From Pseudomonas sp. PA15(2017) (GTDB lineage Bacteria; Pseudomonadota; Gammaproteobacteria; Pseudomonadales; Pseudomonadaceae): a DNA stretch of 64,000 nt. The stretch is from NCBI RefSeq assembly GCF_001945395.1, contig NZ_MSXV01000058.1, positions 374,317-438,316 on the forward strand, given 5' to 3'. The translations under genes were made by a program, and so were the position numbers. Below, piece after piece: positions 37,086-46,970 of this stretch. The notes under the pieces are model-generated. The model saw nothing but the letters and a program-made list of their open reading frames with translations, did not search any database and was not told the DNA's origin. How positions within the stretch are numbered: position 1 is the first letter of the stretch; every line of letters starts with the position of its first letter.

Positions 37086-38275
37086 GCCACCTCTCCGCGA
37101 TTCAACCACTGCCCGGCCAGCTCCCGCGCACGGCGGTCGGCTTCGAGCACGGTATCGAGGCAATCCACCGCAACCACCGGTTCGGCCTCGAGAACGCCGC
37201 CAATGATACGCGCGATATCGGTAAAGCGAATCTGCCGCTCGAGAAATGCCGCTACCGCCACTTCGTTCGCGGCATTGAGCATCGCCGGTGCGCTGCCGCC
37301 CGCCTCTGCCGCTTCACGGGCCAGACGCAGACAGGGAAAGCGGACGTCGTCCGGAGCCTGGAAATCCAGGCGCGCCACGGCGAGCAGATCCAGCGGCGCG
37401 ACGCCCGAGTCGATACGCTGCGGCCAGGCCAGGGCATGGGCGATGGGCGTGCGCATGTCGGGGTTGCCCAACTGGGCGAGCACCGAGCCGTCGACGTAAT
37501 CGACCAGAGAATGGATGACGCTCTGGGGATGGATCAGCACCTCGACCTGCTCGGGCCGTGCGTCGAACAGCCAACAGGCCTCGATCAGCTCCAGCCCCTT
37601 GTTCATCATGCTGGCCGAGTCGACGGAAATCTTGCGACCCATCGACCAGTTGGGATGGGCACAGGCCTGCTCGGGCGTTACCGCGTGCAGCGCCTCGGGC
37701 GAGGACTGACGGAACGGCCCGCCGGAAGCGGTGAGCAGGATACGTCGTACGCCGACCGGCTGCAGACCGCGTGCATAATCCTGCGGCAAACACTGGAAGA
37801 TCGCGTTGTGCTCGCTGTCGATCGGCAGCAGCACAGCACCACTCTGACGCACCGCGCGCATGAACAGCGCGCCGGACATCACCAATGCTTCCTTGTTGGC
37901 GAGCAGCACCTTCTTGCCGGTTTCGACCGCTGCCAGGGTCGGCTTGAGCCCCGCTGCACCAACGATGGCCGCCATCACGGCATCCACCTCGGCATGGGCG
38001 GCGACCTCGCACAATCCGGGCTCGCCAGACAATACGCGAGTATCCAGCCCAGCCTGCTGCAGGCGTGCTTGCACAGCGGCTGCTGCAAGGGCATCGGCAA
38101 CCACGGCGAAACGCGGGCGGTGAATGATGCAAAGCGCTTCCAACTCGGCCAGGCGACTGAAGGCGGTCAGGGCGAATGCCTGGTAGCGCGACGGATGGCG
38201 CGCGATGACATCGAGAGTGCTCAGGCCGATCGAACCGGTAGCGCCCAGAACGGTGATCTGTTGAACCTGGCTCAC
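37082..38275 (-). CDS. dxr: 1-deoxy-D-xylulose-5-phosphate reductoisomerase
   Basis: 397 residues from a GTG at 38275 that overlaps the cdsA stop (GTGA). NADPH motif [15 protein letters not shown]; metal/substrate motif [14 protein letters not shown]-like segment and [12 protein letters not shown]. Second MEP-pathway step, the target of fosmidomycin. Confidence 0.97.
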   Translation of the reverse strand: MSQVQQITVLGATGSIGLSTLDVIARHPSRYQAFALTAFSRLAELEALCIIHRPRFAVVADALAAAAVQARLQQAGLDTRVLSGEPGLCEVAAHAEVDAVMAAIVGAAGLKPTLAAVETGKKVLLANKEALVMSGALFMRAVRQSGAVLLPIDSEHNAIFQCLPQDYARGLQPVGVRRILLTASGGPFRQSSPEALHAVTPEQACAHPNWSMGRKISVDSASMMNKGLELIEACWLFDARPEQVEVLIHPQSVIHSLVDYVDGSVLAQLGNPDMRTPIAHALAWPQRIDSGVAPLDLLAVARLDFQAPDDVRFPCLRLAREAAEAGGSAPAMLNAANEVAVAAFLERQIRFTDIARIIGGVLEAEPVVAVDCLDTVLEADRRARELAGQWLNRGEVA

Positions 38276-39087
38276 AATGCGCCCCAACCAGCCAGCCACA
38301 GCAGCATGGCGAATACGGGAACCGCCGCCGTCAGGCTGTCGATGCGGTCGAGCACACCACCATGGCCAGGCAACAGGTTGCTGCTGTCCTTGATGCCGGA
38401 CTGGCGCTTGAACATGCTCTCGGTCAGATCACCGACCACCGAGATCAGCACCACCAGCGCAGCGGCCGGCAGCGCGAGAAGAAACTGCGTGAACGACCAC
38501 TCGCGATAAAAGCCCACCACTACCGTCAACAGTAGACTGAGCAGCAGACCGCCGACCAGGCCTTCCCAGCTTTTGCCGGGGCTGACCCGCGGCGCCAGCT
38601 TGCGTTTGCCGAAACGCTTGCCGGAGAAATAGGCGCCGATGTCCGCGACCCAGACCAGCGCCATCACCGCCAGGATCAGCCAGTTGGCCAGTTGCCATTG
38701 CTTGATCACCACCAGCCCTTGCCAGGCTGGCAGCAGAATCAGCAGGCCAATCGCCAGGCGCCCCGGCAGGCCGCCCCAGTAGCGGCTGCTATCCGGGTAG
38801 TTGAGCACCAGAAAGGTCGCAAAGGCCCACCACAGCACGCCGGCGGACAGCAGCCAGGGCGCCAGCACGGGGGCGCTATAAAGCAGATAAAGCAGTACCG
38901 CCACCAGGGCGGCATAGGCGACACGCAACGGCTGAGCTTCGAAGCCCGCCAGACGGGCCCACTCCCACGCACCGAGTACGACCACGACGGCGATGAACAG
39001 CGCGAACGCGCCACCTTCGAGCAGGAAGAACCCTGCCAGGGCGATCGGCAGCAGGATCAGCGCCGTAATGATTCGTTGCTTGAGCAT
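38272..39087 (-). CDS. cdsA: Phosphatidate cytidylyltransferase
   Basis: A 271-residue integral membrane protein with about 7-8 TM helices. The C-terminal signature [21 protein letters not shown]-like and [12 protein letters not shown] is the CDP-diglyceride synthetase motif. It makes CDP-diacylglycerol from CTP and phosphatidate. One-base overlap with uppS. Confidence 0.96.
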   Translation of the reverse strand: MLKQRIITALILLPIALAGFFLLEGGAFALFIAVVVVLGAWEWARLAGFEAQPLRVAYAALVAVLLYLLYSAPVLAPWLLSAGVLWWAFATFLVLNYPDSSRYWGGLPGRLAIGLLILLPAWQGLVVIKQWQLANWLILAVMALVWVADIGAYFSGKRFGKRKLAPRVSPGKSWEGLVGGLLLSLLLTVVVGFYREWSFTQFLLALPAAALVVLISVVGDLTESMFKRQSGIKDSSNLLPGHGGVLDRIDSLTAAVPVFAMLLWLAGWGAL

Positions 39088-39851
39088 CAGGCGCGGGCCT
39101 CGGCTTCGACTTGTTCACTGGTCTTGCCAAAACGTCGCTGACGCTTGGCGAAATCCGCCAGCGCTGCGCGCATGGCGTCGTGCTTGAAGTCCGGCCACAG
39201 CAGGTCGGAGAAGTACAGTTCACTGTAGGCCATCTGCCAGAGCAGGAAATTGCTGATCCGATGCTCGCCGCCCGTGCGAATGCACAGATCCGGCAGCGGC
39301 AACTCACCGGTGGCCAGGCAGCCCTGGAGCAGGCGCGGGGTGATGTCCTCGGGCTGCAGGTGACCGCCCTGCACCTCACGCGCCAGGCGCTGCGCGGCCT
39401 GGGCGATATCCCACTGACCACCGTAGTTGGCGGCGATCTGCAGGATGAAGCGTTTTTCGCCGGCGGCACCAGCGGTCGCCGCTTCGGCTTCGCGCATGGC
39501 AGCCTGCAATTCGGGATGGAACCGCGAGCGGTCGCCAATGATGCGCAGGCTGATACCGTTCTCGTCGAGCTTGCGTGCCTCGCGGCGCAAGGCGCTGAGG
39601 AACAGCTCCATCAACGCACCGACCTCATCGGCCGGGCGCTGCCAGTTCTCGCTGGAGAAGGCGAACAGGGTCAGCACTTCCACGCCCGAATCGGCGCAGA
39701 CCTCGATGACCGCTCGTACCGCATCAACGCCCGCCTTGTGCCCGGCCACACCGGGCAGCAGGCGCTTGCGCGCCCAGCGGTTGTTACCATCCATAATGAT
39801 CGCCACGTGCCGTGGAACGGCCATCACGGCACCGACTTTGGAATTGTCCAT
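39087..39851 (-). CDS. uppS: Undecaprenyl diphosphate synthase (cis)
   Basis: 254 residues. HVAIIMDGNNRWA contains the catalytic Asp; LTLFAFSSENW and the C-terminal RTGGEHRISNFLLWQ are family motifs. It makes the C55-PP carrier for peptidoglycan and O-antigen, linking the MEP genes in this window to the PopT-like transporter at 8778-9707. Confidence 0.97.
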   Translation of the reverse strand: MDNSKVGAVMAVPRHVAIIMDGNNRWARKRLLPGVAGHKAGVDAVRAVIEVCADSGVEVLTLFAFSSENWQRPADEVGALMELFLSALRREARKLDENGISLRIIGDRSRFHPELQAAMREAEAATAGAAGEKRFILQIAANYGGQWDIAQAAQRLAREVQGGHLQPEDITPRLLQGCLATGELPLPDLCIRTGGEHRISNFLLWQMAYSELYFSDLLWPDFKHDAMRAALADFAKRQRRFGKTSEQVEAEARA

Positions 39852-39867
39852 GGCGACTTCCTGGCCG

Positions 39868-40425
39868 TCAGACGGCCATCAGGTCCGCTTCTTTCTGCTT
39901 CACGGCGACGTCGATCTCGGCCACGAACTTGTCGGTCAGCTTCTGTACGTCGTCAGCAGCGCGACGCTCTTCGTCTTCGCTGATTTCCTTTTCCTTGACC
40001 AGATCCTTGAGCTGGCTCATGGCGTCGCGACGAATGTTGCGCACGGCAACGCGGGCGTCTTCGGCGGCATCACGGGCCTGCTTGGTGAAGCCCTTGCGGG
40101 TTTCTTCGGTCAGTGCCGGCATGGTGACCAGCAGCAACTCGCCCAGGTTGGTCGGGTTGAAGCCCAGGCCGGCGCTCTGGATGGCCTTGTCGACCGCGCT
40201 CAGCATGCTGCGCTCGAACGCCACGACCTGCAGGGTGCGCGAATCCTTGACGGTTACGCTGGCGACCTGGTTCAGCGGGGTGTCCGCGCCGTAGTAAGGC
40301 ACCATCACGCCGCCGAGGATGCTGGGGTGAGCCTGACCGGTACGAATGCGGCTGAATGCGTGAGCCAGCGATTCCAGGCTCTTCTGCATGCGAACCTGGG
40401 CGTCCTTCTTGATTTCGTTAATCAT
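39868..40425 (-). CDS. frr: Ribosome recycling factor
   Basis: 185 residues, full length, from [13 protein letters not shown] to [21 protein letters not shown] and the three-helix bundle match RRF. It splits post-termination ribosomes with EF-G. Its ATG overlaps the pyrH stop by 4 nt. Confidence 0.97.
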   Translation of the reverse strand: MINEIKKDAQVRMQKSLESLAHAFSRIRTGQAHPSILGGVMVPYYGADTPLNQVASVTVKDSRTLQVVAFERSMLSAVDKAIQSAGLGFNPTNLGELLLVTMPALTEETRKGFTKQARDAAEDARVAVRNIRRDAMSQLKDLVKEKEISEDEERRAADDVQKLTDKFVAEIDVAVKQKEADLMAV

Positions 40426-41165
40426 TCTTTACCTTCCTCGACCAAAGTTCCTTCGGCGCCGCCCACCACGACGTTGAGCAGGGCACCGGGCTTGTTCATA
40501 TTGAAAACACGCAGCGGCATGTTGTGATCACGGCACAGGCAGATGGCCGTCAGGTCCATCACGCCCAGCTTGCGATCCAGCACCTCGTCATAGGTGAGAC
40601 GATCAAATTTTTCCGCGTGCGGATCCTTGAATGGATCGGCAGTGTACACACCATCCACCTTGGTTGCCTTCAGCACCACATCGGCGTCGATCTCGATACC
40701 GCGCAAGCAGGCGGCCGAGTCGGTGGTGAAGAACGGATTGCCAGTGCCAGCGGCGAAGATCACCACCTCACCGGTTTTCAGGTGGCGCATCGCCTTGCGG
40801 CGATCGTAGTGGTCGGTAACGCCGACCATGGAGATGGCCGACATGACCAGCGCAGGAATGTTCGAGCGCTCCAGGGCGTCGCGCATGGCCAGGGCGTTCA
40901 TTACCGTGGCCAGCATGCCCATGTGGTCACCGGTGACCCGATCCATACCGGCGGCGCTGAGCGCTGCACCACGGAACAGGTTGCCACCGCCAATCACCAC
41001 ACCCACCTGTACGCCGATACCGACCAGTTGGCCGACTTCCAGCGCCATGCGATCGAGCACCTTGGGATCGATGCCGAAATCTTCCGAGCCCATCAGGGCC
41101 TCGCCGCTGAGTTTGAGCAGAATGCGCTTGTAGCGCGGTTGACGACCACTCACCTGCTGAGCCAT
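40422..41165 (-). CDS. pyrH: UMP kinase
   Basis: 247 residues from ATG 41165 ([24 protein letters not shown]). Amino-acid-kinase fold: GGGNLFRG, and [19 protein letters not shown] for nucleotide binding. It phosphorylates UMP to UDP, upstream of PyrG. A terminator and hairpin lie in the 236-nt gap from tsf, so it may have its own promoter. Confidence 0.97.
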   Translation of the reverse strand: MAQQVSGRQPRYKRILLKLSGEALMGSEDFGIDPKVLDRMALEVGQLVGIGVQVGVVIGGGNLFRGAALSAAGMDRVTGDHMGMLATVMNALAMRDALERSNIPALVMSAISMVGVTDHYDRRKAMRHLKTGEVVIFAAGTGNPFFTTDSAACLRGIEIDADVVLKATKVDGVYTADPFKDPHAEKFDRLTYDEVLDRKLGVMDLTAICLCRDHNMPLRVFNMNKPGALLNVVVGGAEGTLVEEGKE

Positions 41166-41292
41166 TACCATTCTCTCCTGCGGCGTAAGAAAAACCTGCG
41201 AACCGAGTGGCTCGCATATCGAGCGCTTCGACAGCGCTCACGACCGTGAGTGCCACGGGCACCGACCATCGTTTCGAAAAAAATCCCCTTTG

Positions 41293-41328
41293 AAAAAGAG
41301 GCCGCGCGCGTGAGCGGGCAGCCTCTTC
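41293..41328 (-). terminator. Terminator between tsf and pyrH
   Basis: Arms AAGAGGC (41296-41302) and GCCTCTT (41321-41327) with a GC-rich loop; the plus-strand A-run at 41293-41297 gives a U-tract on the minus-strand transcript. It lies 74-109 nt past tsf and could terminate rpsB-tsf transcription. Confidence 0.75.
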
Positions 41329-41342
41329 TGGGGCGCTAACTA

Positions 41343-41392
41343 GGGTCTGTTGCCATTTCAACGCGAGCCGTGCGTGAAACGGCAACAGCCCC
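41343..41392. repeat. Long imperfect hairpin element downstream of tsf
   Basis: 18-nt arms, GGGTCTGTTGCCATTTCA (41343-41360) and TGAAACGGCAACAGCCCC (41375-41392), pair at 16 of 18 positions. Its left flank (41340-41369) resembles 1027-1056. The hairpin begins 9 nt after the tsf stop. It looks like a mobile-type intergenic repeat co-opted as a 3' structure. Confidence 0.6.
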
Positions 41393-41401
41393 TAACAGTT
41401 A

Positions 41402-42265
41402 TCACTGCTTGCTGGCAGCAACCTGAGCAGCAACTTCGGCAGCGAAGTCGGTCTCGGCCTTCTCGATGCCCTCGCCCACTTCGTAACGAACGAAGGAAAC
41501 GACTTCGGCACCGGCTTTCTTCACCAGGTCACCGACCTTGACTTCCGGATCCATGATGAAGGCTTGCTCGACCAGGCTGGCTTCGGCGAGGAACTTGGCG
41601 ATACGGCCCTTGACCATGTTCTCGACGATGTTTTCCGGCTTGCCGGCGATCTTCTCGGCGTTCAGCTGCAGGAAGATTTCCTTTTCCTTGGCAACCAGTT
41701 CCTCGGAAACCTGGTCAGCGGAAACAACGGCCGGGTTGGACGCAGCAACGTGCATGGCAACGTGTTTGGCCAGCTCGTCGTTGCCGCCCTTCAGGACGAC
41801 CAGAACGCCGATGCGGTGGCCGTGCAGGTAGGCGCCAACGGTGTCACCGGAAACAGCGGTCAGACGACGGATGTTGACGTTCTCGCCGCACTTGGCAACC
41901 AGGGCTTCACGAGCGGATTCGCGCGAGGCGATCAGCGGAGCGGCTTCGGTCAGGTTCTTCTCGAAGGCTTCGTCCAGGCTCTCCTTGACGAAGGCTTTGA
42001 AGTCATCCTGCAGAGCCAGGAAGTCGGTCTGCGAATTGACTTCGATGATCAGGCCGCGATTGCCTTCGACGCGAACGGCGATGGAGCCTTCGGCAGCGAT
42101 GTTGCCAGCCTTCTTGGCAGCCTTGATGGCGCCCGAAGCACGCATGTCATCGATCGCTTTCTCGATGTCGCCACCAGCGGCAACCAGTGCCTTCTTGCAC
42201 TCCATCATGCCTTGGCCGGTACGCTCGCGCAGTTCCTTGACCAGTGCTGCAGTAATCTCTGCCAT
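41402..42265 (-). CDS. tsf: Translation elongation factor Ts
   Basis: 287 residues: N-terminal UBA-like MAEITAALVKELRERTGQGMMECKKAL, then the TDFLA motif (SQTDFLALQDDFKAF) of the core, the dimerisation region and C-terminal module. It exchanges GDP on EF-Tu. Separated from rpsB by a 128-nt spacer with a complete terminator-like hairpin. Confidence 0.98.
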   Translation of the reverse strand: MAEITAALVKELRERTGQGMMECKKALVAAGGDIEKAIDDMRASGAIKAAKKAGNIAAEGSIAVRVEGNRGLIIEVNSQTDFLALQDDFKAFVKESLDEAFEKNLTEAAPLIASRESAREALVAKCGENVNIRRLTAVSGDTVGAYLHGHRIGVLVVLKGGNDELAKHVAMHVAASNPAVVSADQVSEELVAKEKEIFLQLNAEKIAGKPENIVENMVKGRIAKFLAEASLVEQAFIMDPEVKVGDLVKKAGAEVVSFVRYEVGEGIEKAETDFAAEVAAQVAASKQ

Positions 42266-42331
42266 CTTGAAAATCCTCTTGGTAGGTCTTCAACCATCAC
42301 CCGCGAGGCGGGCGATCAAATCTTTGAGTGA

Positions 42332-42358
42332 CAAAAAGGGGGCCTAGCCCCCTTTTTG
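42332..42358 (-). terminator. Terminator/attenuator between rpsB and tsf
   Basis: Perfect 12-bp arms CAAAAAGGGGGC (42332-42343) and GCCCCCTTTTTG (42347-42358) with a CTA loop and an in-stem U-run. It stands 35 nt after rpsB and 66 nt before tsf, within what is normally one operon, so it probably attenuates tsf relative to rpsB. Confidence 0.85.
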
Positions 42359-42393
42359 CGCAGCGCATAACACTAGATGCTCTGCGTTACCGC

Positions 42394-43137
42394 TTAGCCT
42401 TCGGCAGCTTCAGCAGCCGGAGCTTCTTCGACGAACTCTTCGGTAGCGCCGCCGGTGTTGCTGCGACCACGGATAACGGCGTCGGCCATGGCACCCATGT
42501 ACAGCTGGATGGCGCGGATGGCGTCGTCGTTACCCGGAATGATGTAGTCAACGCCTTCCGGGCTGCTGTTGGTATCGACAACGCCGATAACCGGGATGCC
42601 CAGCTTGTTGGCTTCGGTGATCGCGATGCGCTCGTGATCGACGTCGATGACGAACAGTGCGTCCGGCAGGCCGCCCATGTCCTTGATACCGCCCAGGCTG
42701 CGATCCAGTTTTTCCAGATCACGGGTGCGCATCAGCGCTTCTTTCTTGGTCAGCTTGCTGAAGGTACCGTCCTGGGACTGCACTTCCAGATCACGCAGAC
42801 GCTTGATCGAGGCACGGATGGTCTTGTAGTTGGTGAGCATGCCGCCCAACCAGCGGTGATCGACGAACGGCGAGTTGCAACGAGCCGCTTCTTCGCGAAC
42901 GATCTTGCCAGCGGAACGCTTGGTGCCGACGAACAGGATCTTGTTCTTGCCAGCAGCCAGCTTTTCAACGAACGACAGCGCGTCGTTGAACATCGGCAGG
43001 GTCTTTTCCAGGTTGATGATGTGAATCTTGTTACGCGCGCCGAAAATGTACTTGCCCATTTTCGGGTTCCAGTAACGGGTCTGGTGGCCGAAGTGCACAC
43101 CGGCCTTCAGCATATCGCGCATGTTGACTTGGGACAT
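42394..43137 (-). CDS. rpsB: 30S ribosomal protein S2
   Basis: 247 residues from ATG 43137 ([27 protein letters not shown]). [11 protein letters not shown]-type segment ([15 protein letters not shown]) and [15 protein letters not shown]-like core are diagnostic. The acidic Ala-rich C-terminus is usual. Transcribed divergently from map. Confidence 0.98.
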   Translation of the reverse strand: MSQVNMRDMLKAGVHFGHQTRYWNPKMGKYIFGARNKIHIINLEKTLPMFNDALSFVEKLAAGKNKILFVGTKRSAGKIVREEAARCNSPFVDHRWLGGMLTNYKTIRASIKRLRDLEVQSQDGTFSKLTKKEALMRTRDLEKLDRSLGGIKDMGGLPDALFVIDVDHERIAITEANKLGIPVIGVVDTNSSPEGVDYIIPGNDDAIRAIQLYMGAMADAVIRGRSNTGGATEEFVEEAPAAEAAEG

Positions 43138-43272
43138 GATAGTTCCTTGATAAGTCGGGTTAGGCCTCCACGCATCCCAATTTCCAACCCTTGCGGGCAC
43201 CCAGGAAATCGTGTCGATACGTGTGTGGGGTTAGGCTTTCGGGGTCTACCCCGCAAAGCGGCGCGTTTTATA
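43138..43272 (-). promoter_or_regulatory. rpsB promoter (-10) and structured leader
   Basis: On the minus strand a TATAAA -10 (43267-43272) is followed by a GC-rich discriminator (ACGCGCCGC), typical of stringently controlled ribosomal promoters; no clear -35 was found. The ~120-nt leader carries a CGGGG-TAGA-CCCCG hairpin (about 43239-43252). Gammaproteobacterial rpsB leaders are known to bind S2 for autoregulation; that function here is inferred. Confidence 0.5.
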
Positions 43273-43399
43273 CCATAGAAACCGCTCTTGGGCTACATGC
43301 ATGTTCGGTATCGATGACCGCCCCGCCATCCATGGGCGCTTCAAGGTTGGCGGCGCAAACTGTTACCATGCCGCCCTTTACAGAGCTACCGAGATCACC

Positions 43400-44200
43400 A
43401 TGACCGTCACCCTCAAGACGCCCGACGAAATCGAGAAAATGCGCATCGCCGGTCGCCTGGCCGCCGACGTGCTGGAGATGATCGCCGAGCATGTCAAACC
43501 CGGCGTCACCACGGACGAACTCAATACCATCTGCCACAACTATATCGTCGATGTGCAGAAGGCCACCCCCGCCCCGCTCAACTATGGCGCGGCACCGGGT
43601 CGCCCGGGCTTTCCGAAATCCATCTGCACCTCGCTCAACCACGTGGTATGCCACGGCATTCCCAACGACAAGCCGCTCAAGGAAGGTGATGTGATGAACA
43701 TCGACATCACCGTGATCAAGGACGGCTACTACGGCGACACCAGCCGCATGTTCCACGTCGGCAAGGTGCCGGAATGGGCCGAGCGCCTGTCGCGCGTCAC
43801 CCAGGAATGCCTCTATAAAGGCATCGAAGCGGTTCGCCCCGGCGCGCGCCTCGGCGATATCGGCGAAGTGATCCAGAAGCACGCCGAGAAGAATGGCTTC
43901 TCGGTGGTTCGCGAGTTCTGCGGCCACGGTATCGGCTCGGTGTTCCACGAAGACCCGCAAGTGCTGCACTACGGCCGCGCGGGCACCGGCATGGAACTCA
44001 AGGAGGGCATGACCTTCACCATCGAGCCGATGATCAACCAGGGTCGCCCGGAAACCCGCGTGCTGGGCGACGGCTGGACCGCGATCACCAAGGATCGCAA
44101 GCTGTCCGCCCAATGGGAGCACACCCTGCTGGTCACCGCCGACGGCTACGAAATCTTCACCCTGCGCGGCGACGACACCATCGCCCGCACCTCAGCCTGA
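43400..44200 (+). CDS. map: Methionine aminopeptidase, type I
   Basis: 266 residues from ATG 43400. All five metal ligands fall in their normal contexts: NIDITVIKDGYYGDTSRMF (two Asp), GHGIG (His), FTIEPM (Glu) and WEHTLLV (Glu). It removes the initiator Met. It is followed 37 nt later by glnD on the same strand. Confidence 0.97.
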   Translation: MTVTLKTPDEIEKMRIAGRLAADVLEMIAEHVKPGVTTDELNTICHNYIVDVQKATPAPLNYGAAPGRPGFPKSICTSLNHVVCHGIPNDKPLKEGDVMNIDITVIKDGYYGDTSRMFHVGKVPEWAERLSRVTQECLYKGIEAVRPGARLGDIGEVIQKHAEKNGFSVVREFCGHGIGSVFHEDPQVLHYGRAGTGMELKEGMTFTIEPMINQGRPETRVLGDGWTAITKDRKLSAQWEHTLLVTADGYEIFTLRGDDTIARTSA

Positions 44201-44237
44201 TACGAGCATCCACCTGTAGATGAAGGAAGGCCGCCGC

Positions 44238-46931
44238 ATGTCGCTGCTAGACGCCGAGTTGTTCGATCGCGGCCAGTTCCAGGCGGAACTGGCCCTCAAG
44301 TCCAGCCCCATCGGCGCCTTCAAGAAAGCCATCCGCCGCGCCCATGAGGTGCTGGATGCGCGCTTTCGCGACAACCGCGACGTGCGTCGGCTGGTCGAAG
44401 ACCGCGCGCGCTTCACCGACCAGATCCTGCTCGAAGCCTGGAACCGCTTCACCTGGAGCAGCGAGGCGGAAATCGCCCTGCTGGCGGTGGGCGGTTACGG
44501 GCGCGGCGAGCTGCATCCCTATTCCGATATCGATCTGTTGATCCTGTTGGGCGGTGACGATCAGGAAACCTTCCGCGAGCCCATCGAAGGTTTTCTCACC
44601 CTGCTCTGGGACATCGGCCTGGAGGTCGGCCAGAGCGTGCGCTCGGTGGCCGAGTGCGGCATCGAGGCCCGCGCCGACCTGACCGTCATCACCAACCTGA
44701 TGGAAAGCCGCACCATCGCCGGCCCCGAGTACCTGCGCGAGCGCATGCAGGAAGCGACCGCTAGCGCCCACATGTGGCCGAGCAAGGCGTTCTATCTGGC
44801 CAAGCGCGAAGAGCAGACGGCCCGCCACGCCAAGTACAACGACACCGAGTACAACCTGGAGCCCAACGTGAAGGGCTCGCCGGGTGGTTTGCGCGACATC
44901 CAGACCATCCTGTGGGTGGCGCGCCGGCACTTCGGCACCCTCAACCTGCATGCCATGGTCGGCCAGGGCTTTCTGCTGGAAAGCGAATACGCCCTGCTCG
45001 CCTCCTCCCAGGAGTTTCTCTGGAAGGTGCGCTATGCCCTGCACATGCTCGCTGGGCGCGCCGAGGACCGCCTGCTGTTCGATCACCAGAGCAAGGTCGC
45101 CGAGCTGCTCGGCTATAACGAAAGCGACACCAAGCGCACCATCGAGCGCTTCATGCAGAAGTATTACCGCGTGGTGATGGCCATCGCCGAGCTGAGCGAC
45201 CTGATCAACCAGCACTTCGAGGAAGAGATCCTCCGCGCTGGCGACAGCACGCCGGCCAAACCGCTGAACAGTCGCTTCCAGGTGCGCGACGGCTACATCG
45301 AAGTGACCCACGCCAACGTCTTCACGCGCACGCCGTTCGCCATCATCGAGATCTTCGTGCTGATGGCCCAGCATCCAGAGCTCAATGGCGTGTGCGCCGA
45401 CACCATTCGCCTGCTGCGCGACCACCGCTACCTGATCGACGACGAATTCCGCCGCGATATCCGTAACACCAGCCTGTTCATCGAGCTGTTCAAGTGCGAG
45501 CAGGGCATCCACCGCAACCTGCGGCGCATGAACCGCTACGGCATCCTCGGCCGCTACCTGCCCGAGTTCGGCCATATCGTCGGGCAGATGCAGCACGACC
45601 TGTTCCACATCTATACGGTCGACGCCCATACCCTCAACCTGATCAAGCACCTGCGCAAGTTCAAGTGGCCGGAACTGGCGGAGAAGTTTCCGCTGGCCAG
45701 CAAGCTCATCGACAAGCTGCCCAAACCCGAGCTGATCTACCTGGCCGGGCTGTACCACGACATCGGCAAGGGCCGCGGCGGCGACCACTCGGAGCTCGGC
45801 GCCCTGGACGCCGAAGCCTTTGGCCAGCGCCATCACCTGCCCGCCTGGGACACCGGGCTGATCGTCTGGCTGGTGCAGAACCACCTGGCAATGTCGACCA
45901 CCGCCCAACGCAAGGACCTGTCCGACCCGCAGGTGATCAACGACTTCGCTGCCTTCGTGGGCGACCAGACGCACCTGGATTACCTCTACGTGCTGACCGT
46001 GGCCGACATCAACGCCACCAACCCGACGCTTTGGAATTCCTGGCGTGCCAGCCTGATGCGCCAGCTCTACACCGAGACCAAGCGCGCTTTGCGCCGCGGC
46101 CTGGAGAACCCGGTGGAGCGCGAGGAGCAGATCCGCCTGACCCAGAGCGCCGCGCTCGACACCCTGGTCAATGGCGGCACCGACGCGGACGACGTCGAGC
46201 AACTGTGGTCGCAGTTGGGCGATGACTACTTCCTGCGCCATACCGCCAGCGATGTGGCCTGGCACACCGACGCGATCCTCCAGCACCCCGACGATGGCGG
46301 CCCACTGGTATTGATCAAGGAAACCACCCAGCGCGAGTTCGAGGGTGGCACGCAGATATTCATCTACGCGCCGGACCAGCACGACTTCTTCGCAGTGACG
46401 GTGGCGGCCATGGCGCAACTGAACCTGAGCATCCACGACGCGCGGATTCTCACCTCCACCAGCCAGTTCACCCTCGATACCTACATCGTGCTCGAGGCCG
46501 AAGGCGGCTCGATCGGTGACAACCCCAAGCGCATTCAGCAGATCCGCCAGAGCCTGGTCGACACCCTGATGCACCCGGACGAATACCCGAACATCATCCA
46601 GCGCCGCGTACCGCGCCAGCTCAAGCACTTCGCCTTCGCGCCCCAGGTGACCATCCACAACGATGCCCAGCGGCCGGTCACCGTGGTGGAACTGACCGCT
46701 CCGGATCGCCCGGGCCTGTTGGCCAAGATCGGGCGCATCTTCCTGGACTTCGACCTGTCGGTGCAGAACGCCAAGATCGCCACCCTGGGCGAGCGCGTGG
46801 AAGACGTGTTCTTCGTCACCGACGCCAACAACCTGCCGCTGTCCGACCCCGAGCTGTGCGCGCGCCTGCAGCAGACCATCATCACCAAGCTATCGGCAAG
46901 CAGCGCCAGCCCGTTGCAAATCAGCATCTGA
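44238..46931 (+). CDS. glnD: Bifunctional uridylyltransferase/uridylyl-removing enzyme
   Basis: 897 residues from ATG 44238, with GAAGGAAGG upstream; the earlier ATG 44220 has no ribosome-binding site. Nucleotidyltransferase motif [16 protein letters not shown] (85-100), HD hydrolase domain with [17 protein letters not shown] in mid-protein, and two C-terminal ACT domains ([37 protein letters not shown]). It modifies PII protein according to glutamine level, setting nitrogen status. Confidence 0.97.
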   Translation: MSLLDAELFDRGQFQAELALKSSPIGAFKKAIRRAHEVLDARFRDNRDVRRLVEDRARFTDQILLEAWNRFTWSSEAEIALLAVGGYGRGELHPYSDIDLLILLGGDDQETFREPIEGFLTLLWDIGLEVGQSVRSVAECGIEARADLTVITNLMESRTIAGPEYLRERMQEATASAHMWPSKAFYLAKREEQTARHAKYNDTEYNLEPNVKGSPGGLRDIQTILWVARRHFGTLNLHAMVGQGFLLESEYALLASSQEFLWKVRYALHMLAGRAEDRLLFDHQSKVAELLGYNESDTKRTIERFMQKYYRVVMAIAELSDLINQHFEEEILRAGDSTPAKPLNSRFQVRDGYIEVTHANVFTRTPFAIIEIFVLMAQHPELNGVCADTIRLLRDHRYLIDDEFRRDIRNTSLFIELFKCEQGIHRNLRRMNRYGILGRYLPEFGHIVGQMQHDLFHIYTVDAHTLNLIKHLRKFKWPELAEKFPLASKLIDKLPKPELIYLAGLYHDIGKGRGGDHSELGALDAEAFGQRHHLPAWDTGLIVWLVQNHLAMSTTAQRKDLSDPQVINDFAAFVGDQTHLDYLYVLTVADINATNPTLWNSWRASLMRQLYTETKRALRRGLENPVEREEQIRLTQSAALDTLVNGGTDADDVEQLWSQLGDDYFLRHTASDVAWHTDAILQHPDDGGPLVLIKETTQREFEGGTQIFIYAPDQHDFFAVTVAAMAQLNLSIHDARILTSTSQFTLDTYIVLEAEGGSIGDNPKRIQQIRQSLVDTLMHPDEYPNIIQRRVPRQLKHFAFAPQVTIHNDAQRPVTVVELTAPDRPGLLAKIGRIFLDFDLSVQNAKIATLGERVEDVFFVTDANNLPLSDPELCARLQQTIITKLSASSASPLQISI

Positions 46932-46970
46932 ATGCAGTGCGCGCTCCGCCTGGGGCCCGCACCGTATTCG

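Noticed and set aside
44247-46658. 803-codon minus-strand frame opposite glnD
   Set aside because: Shadow of glnD with the same codon-bias-driven composition; no start site signal and no family motif.
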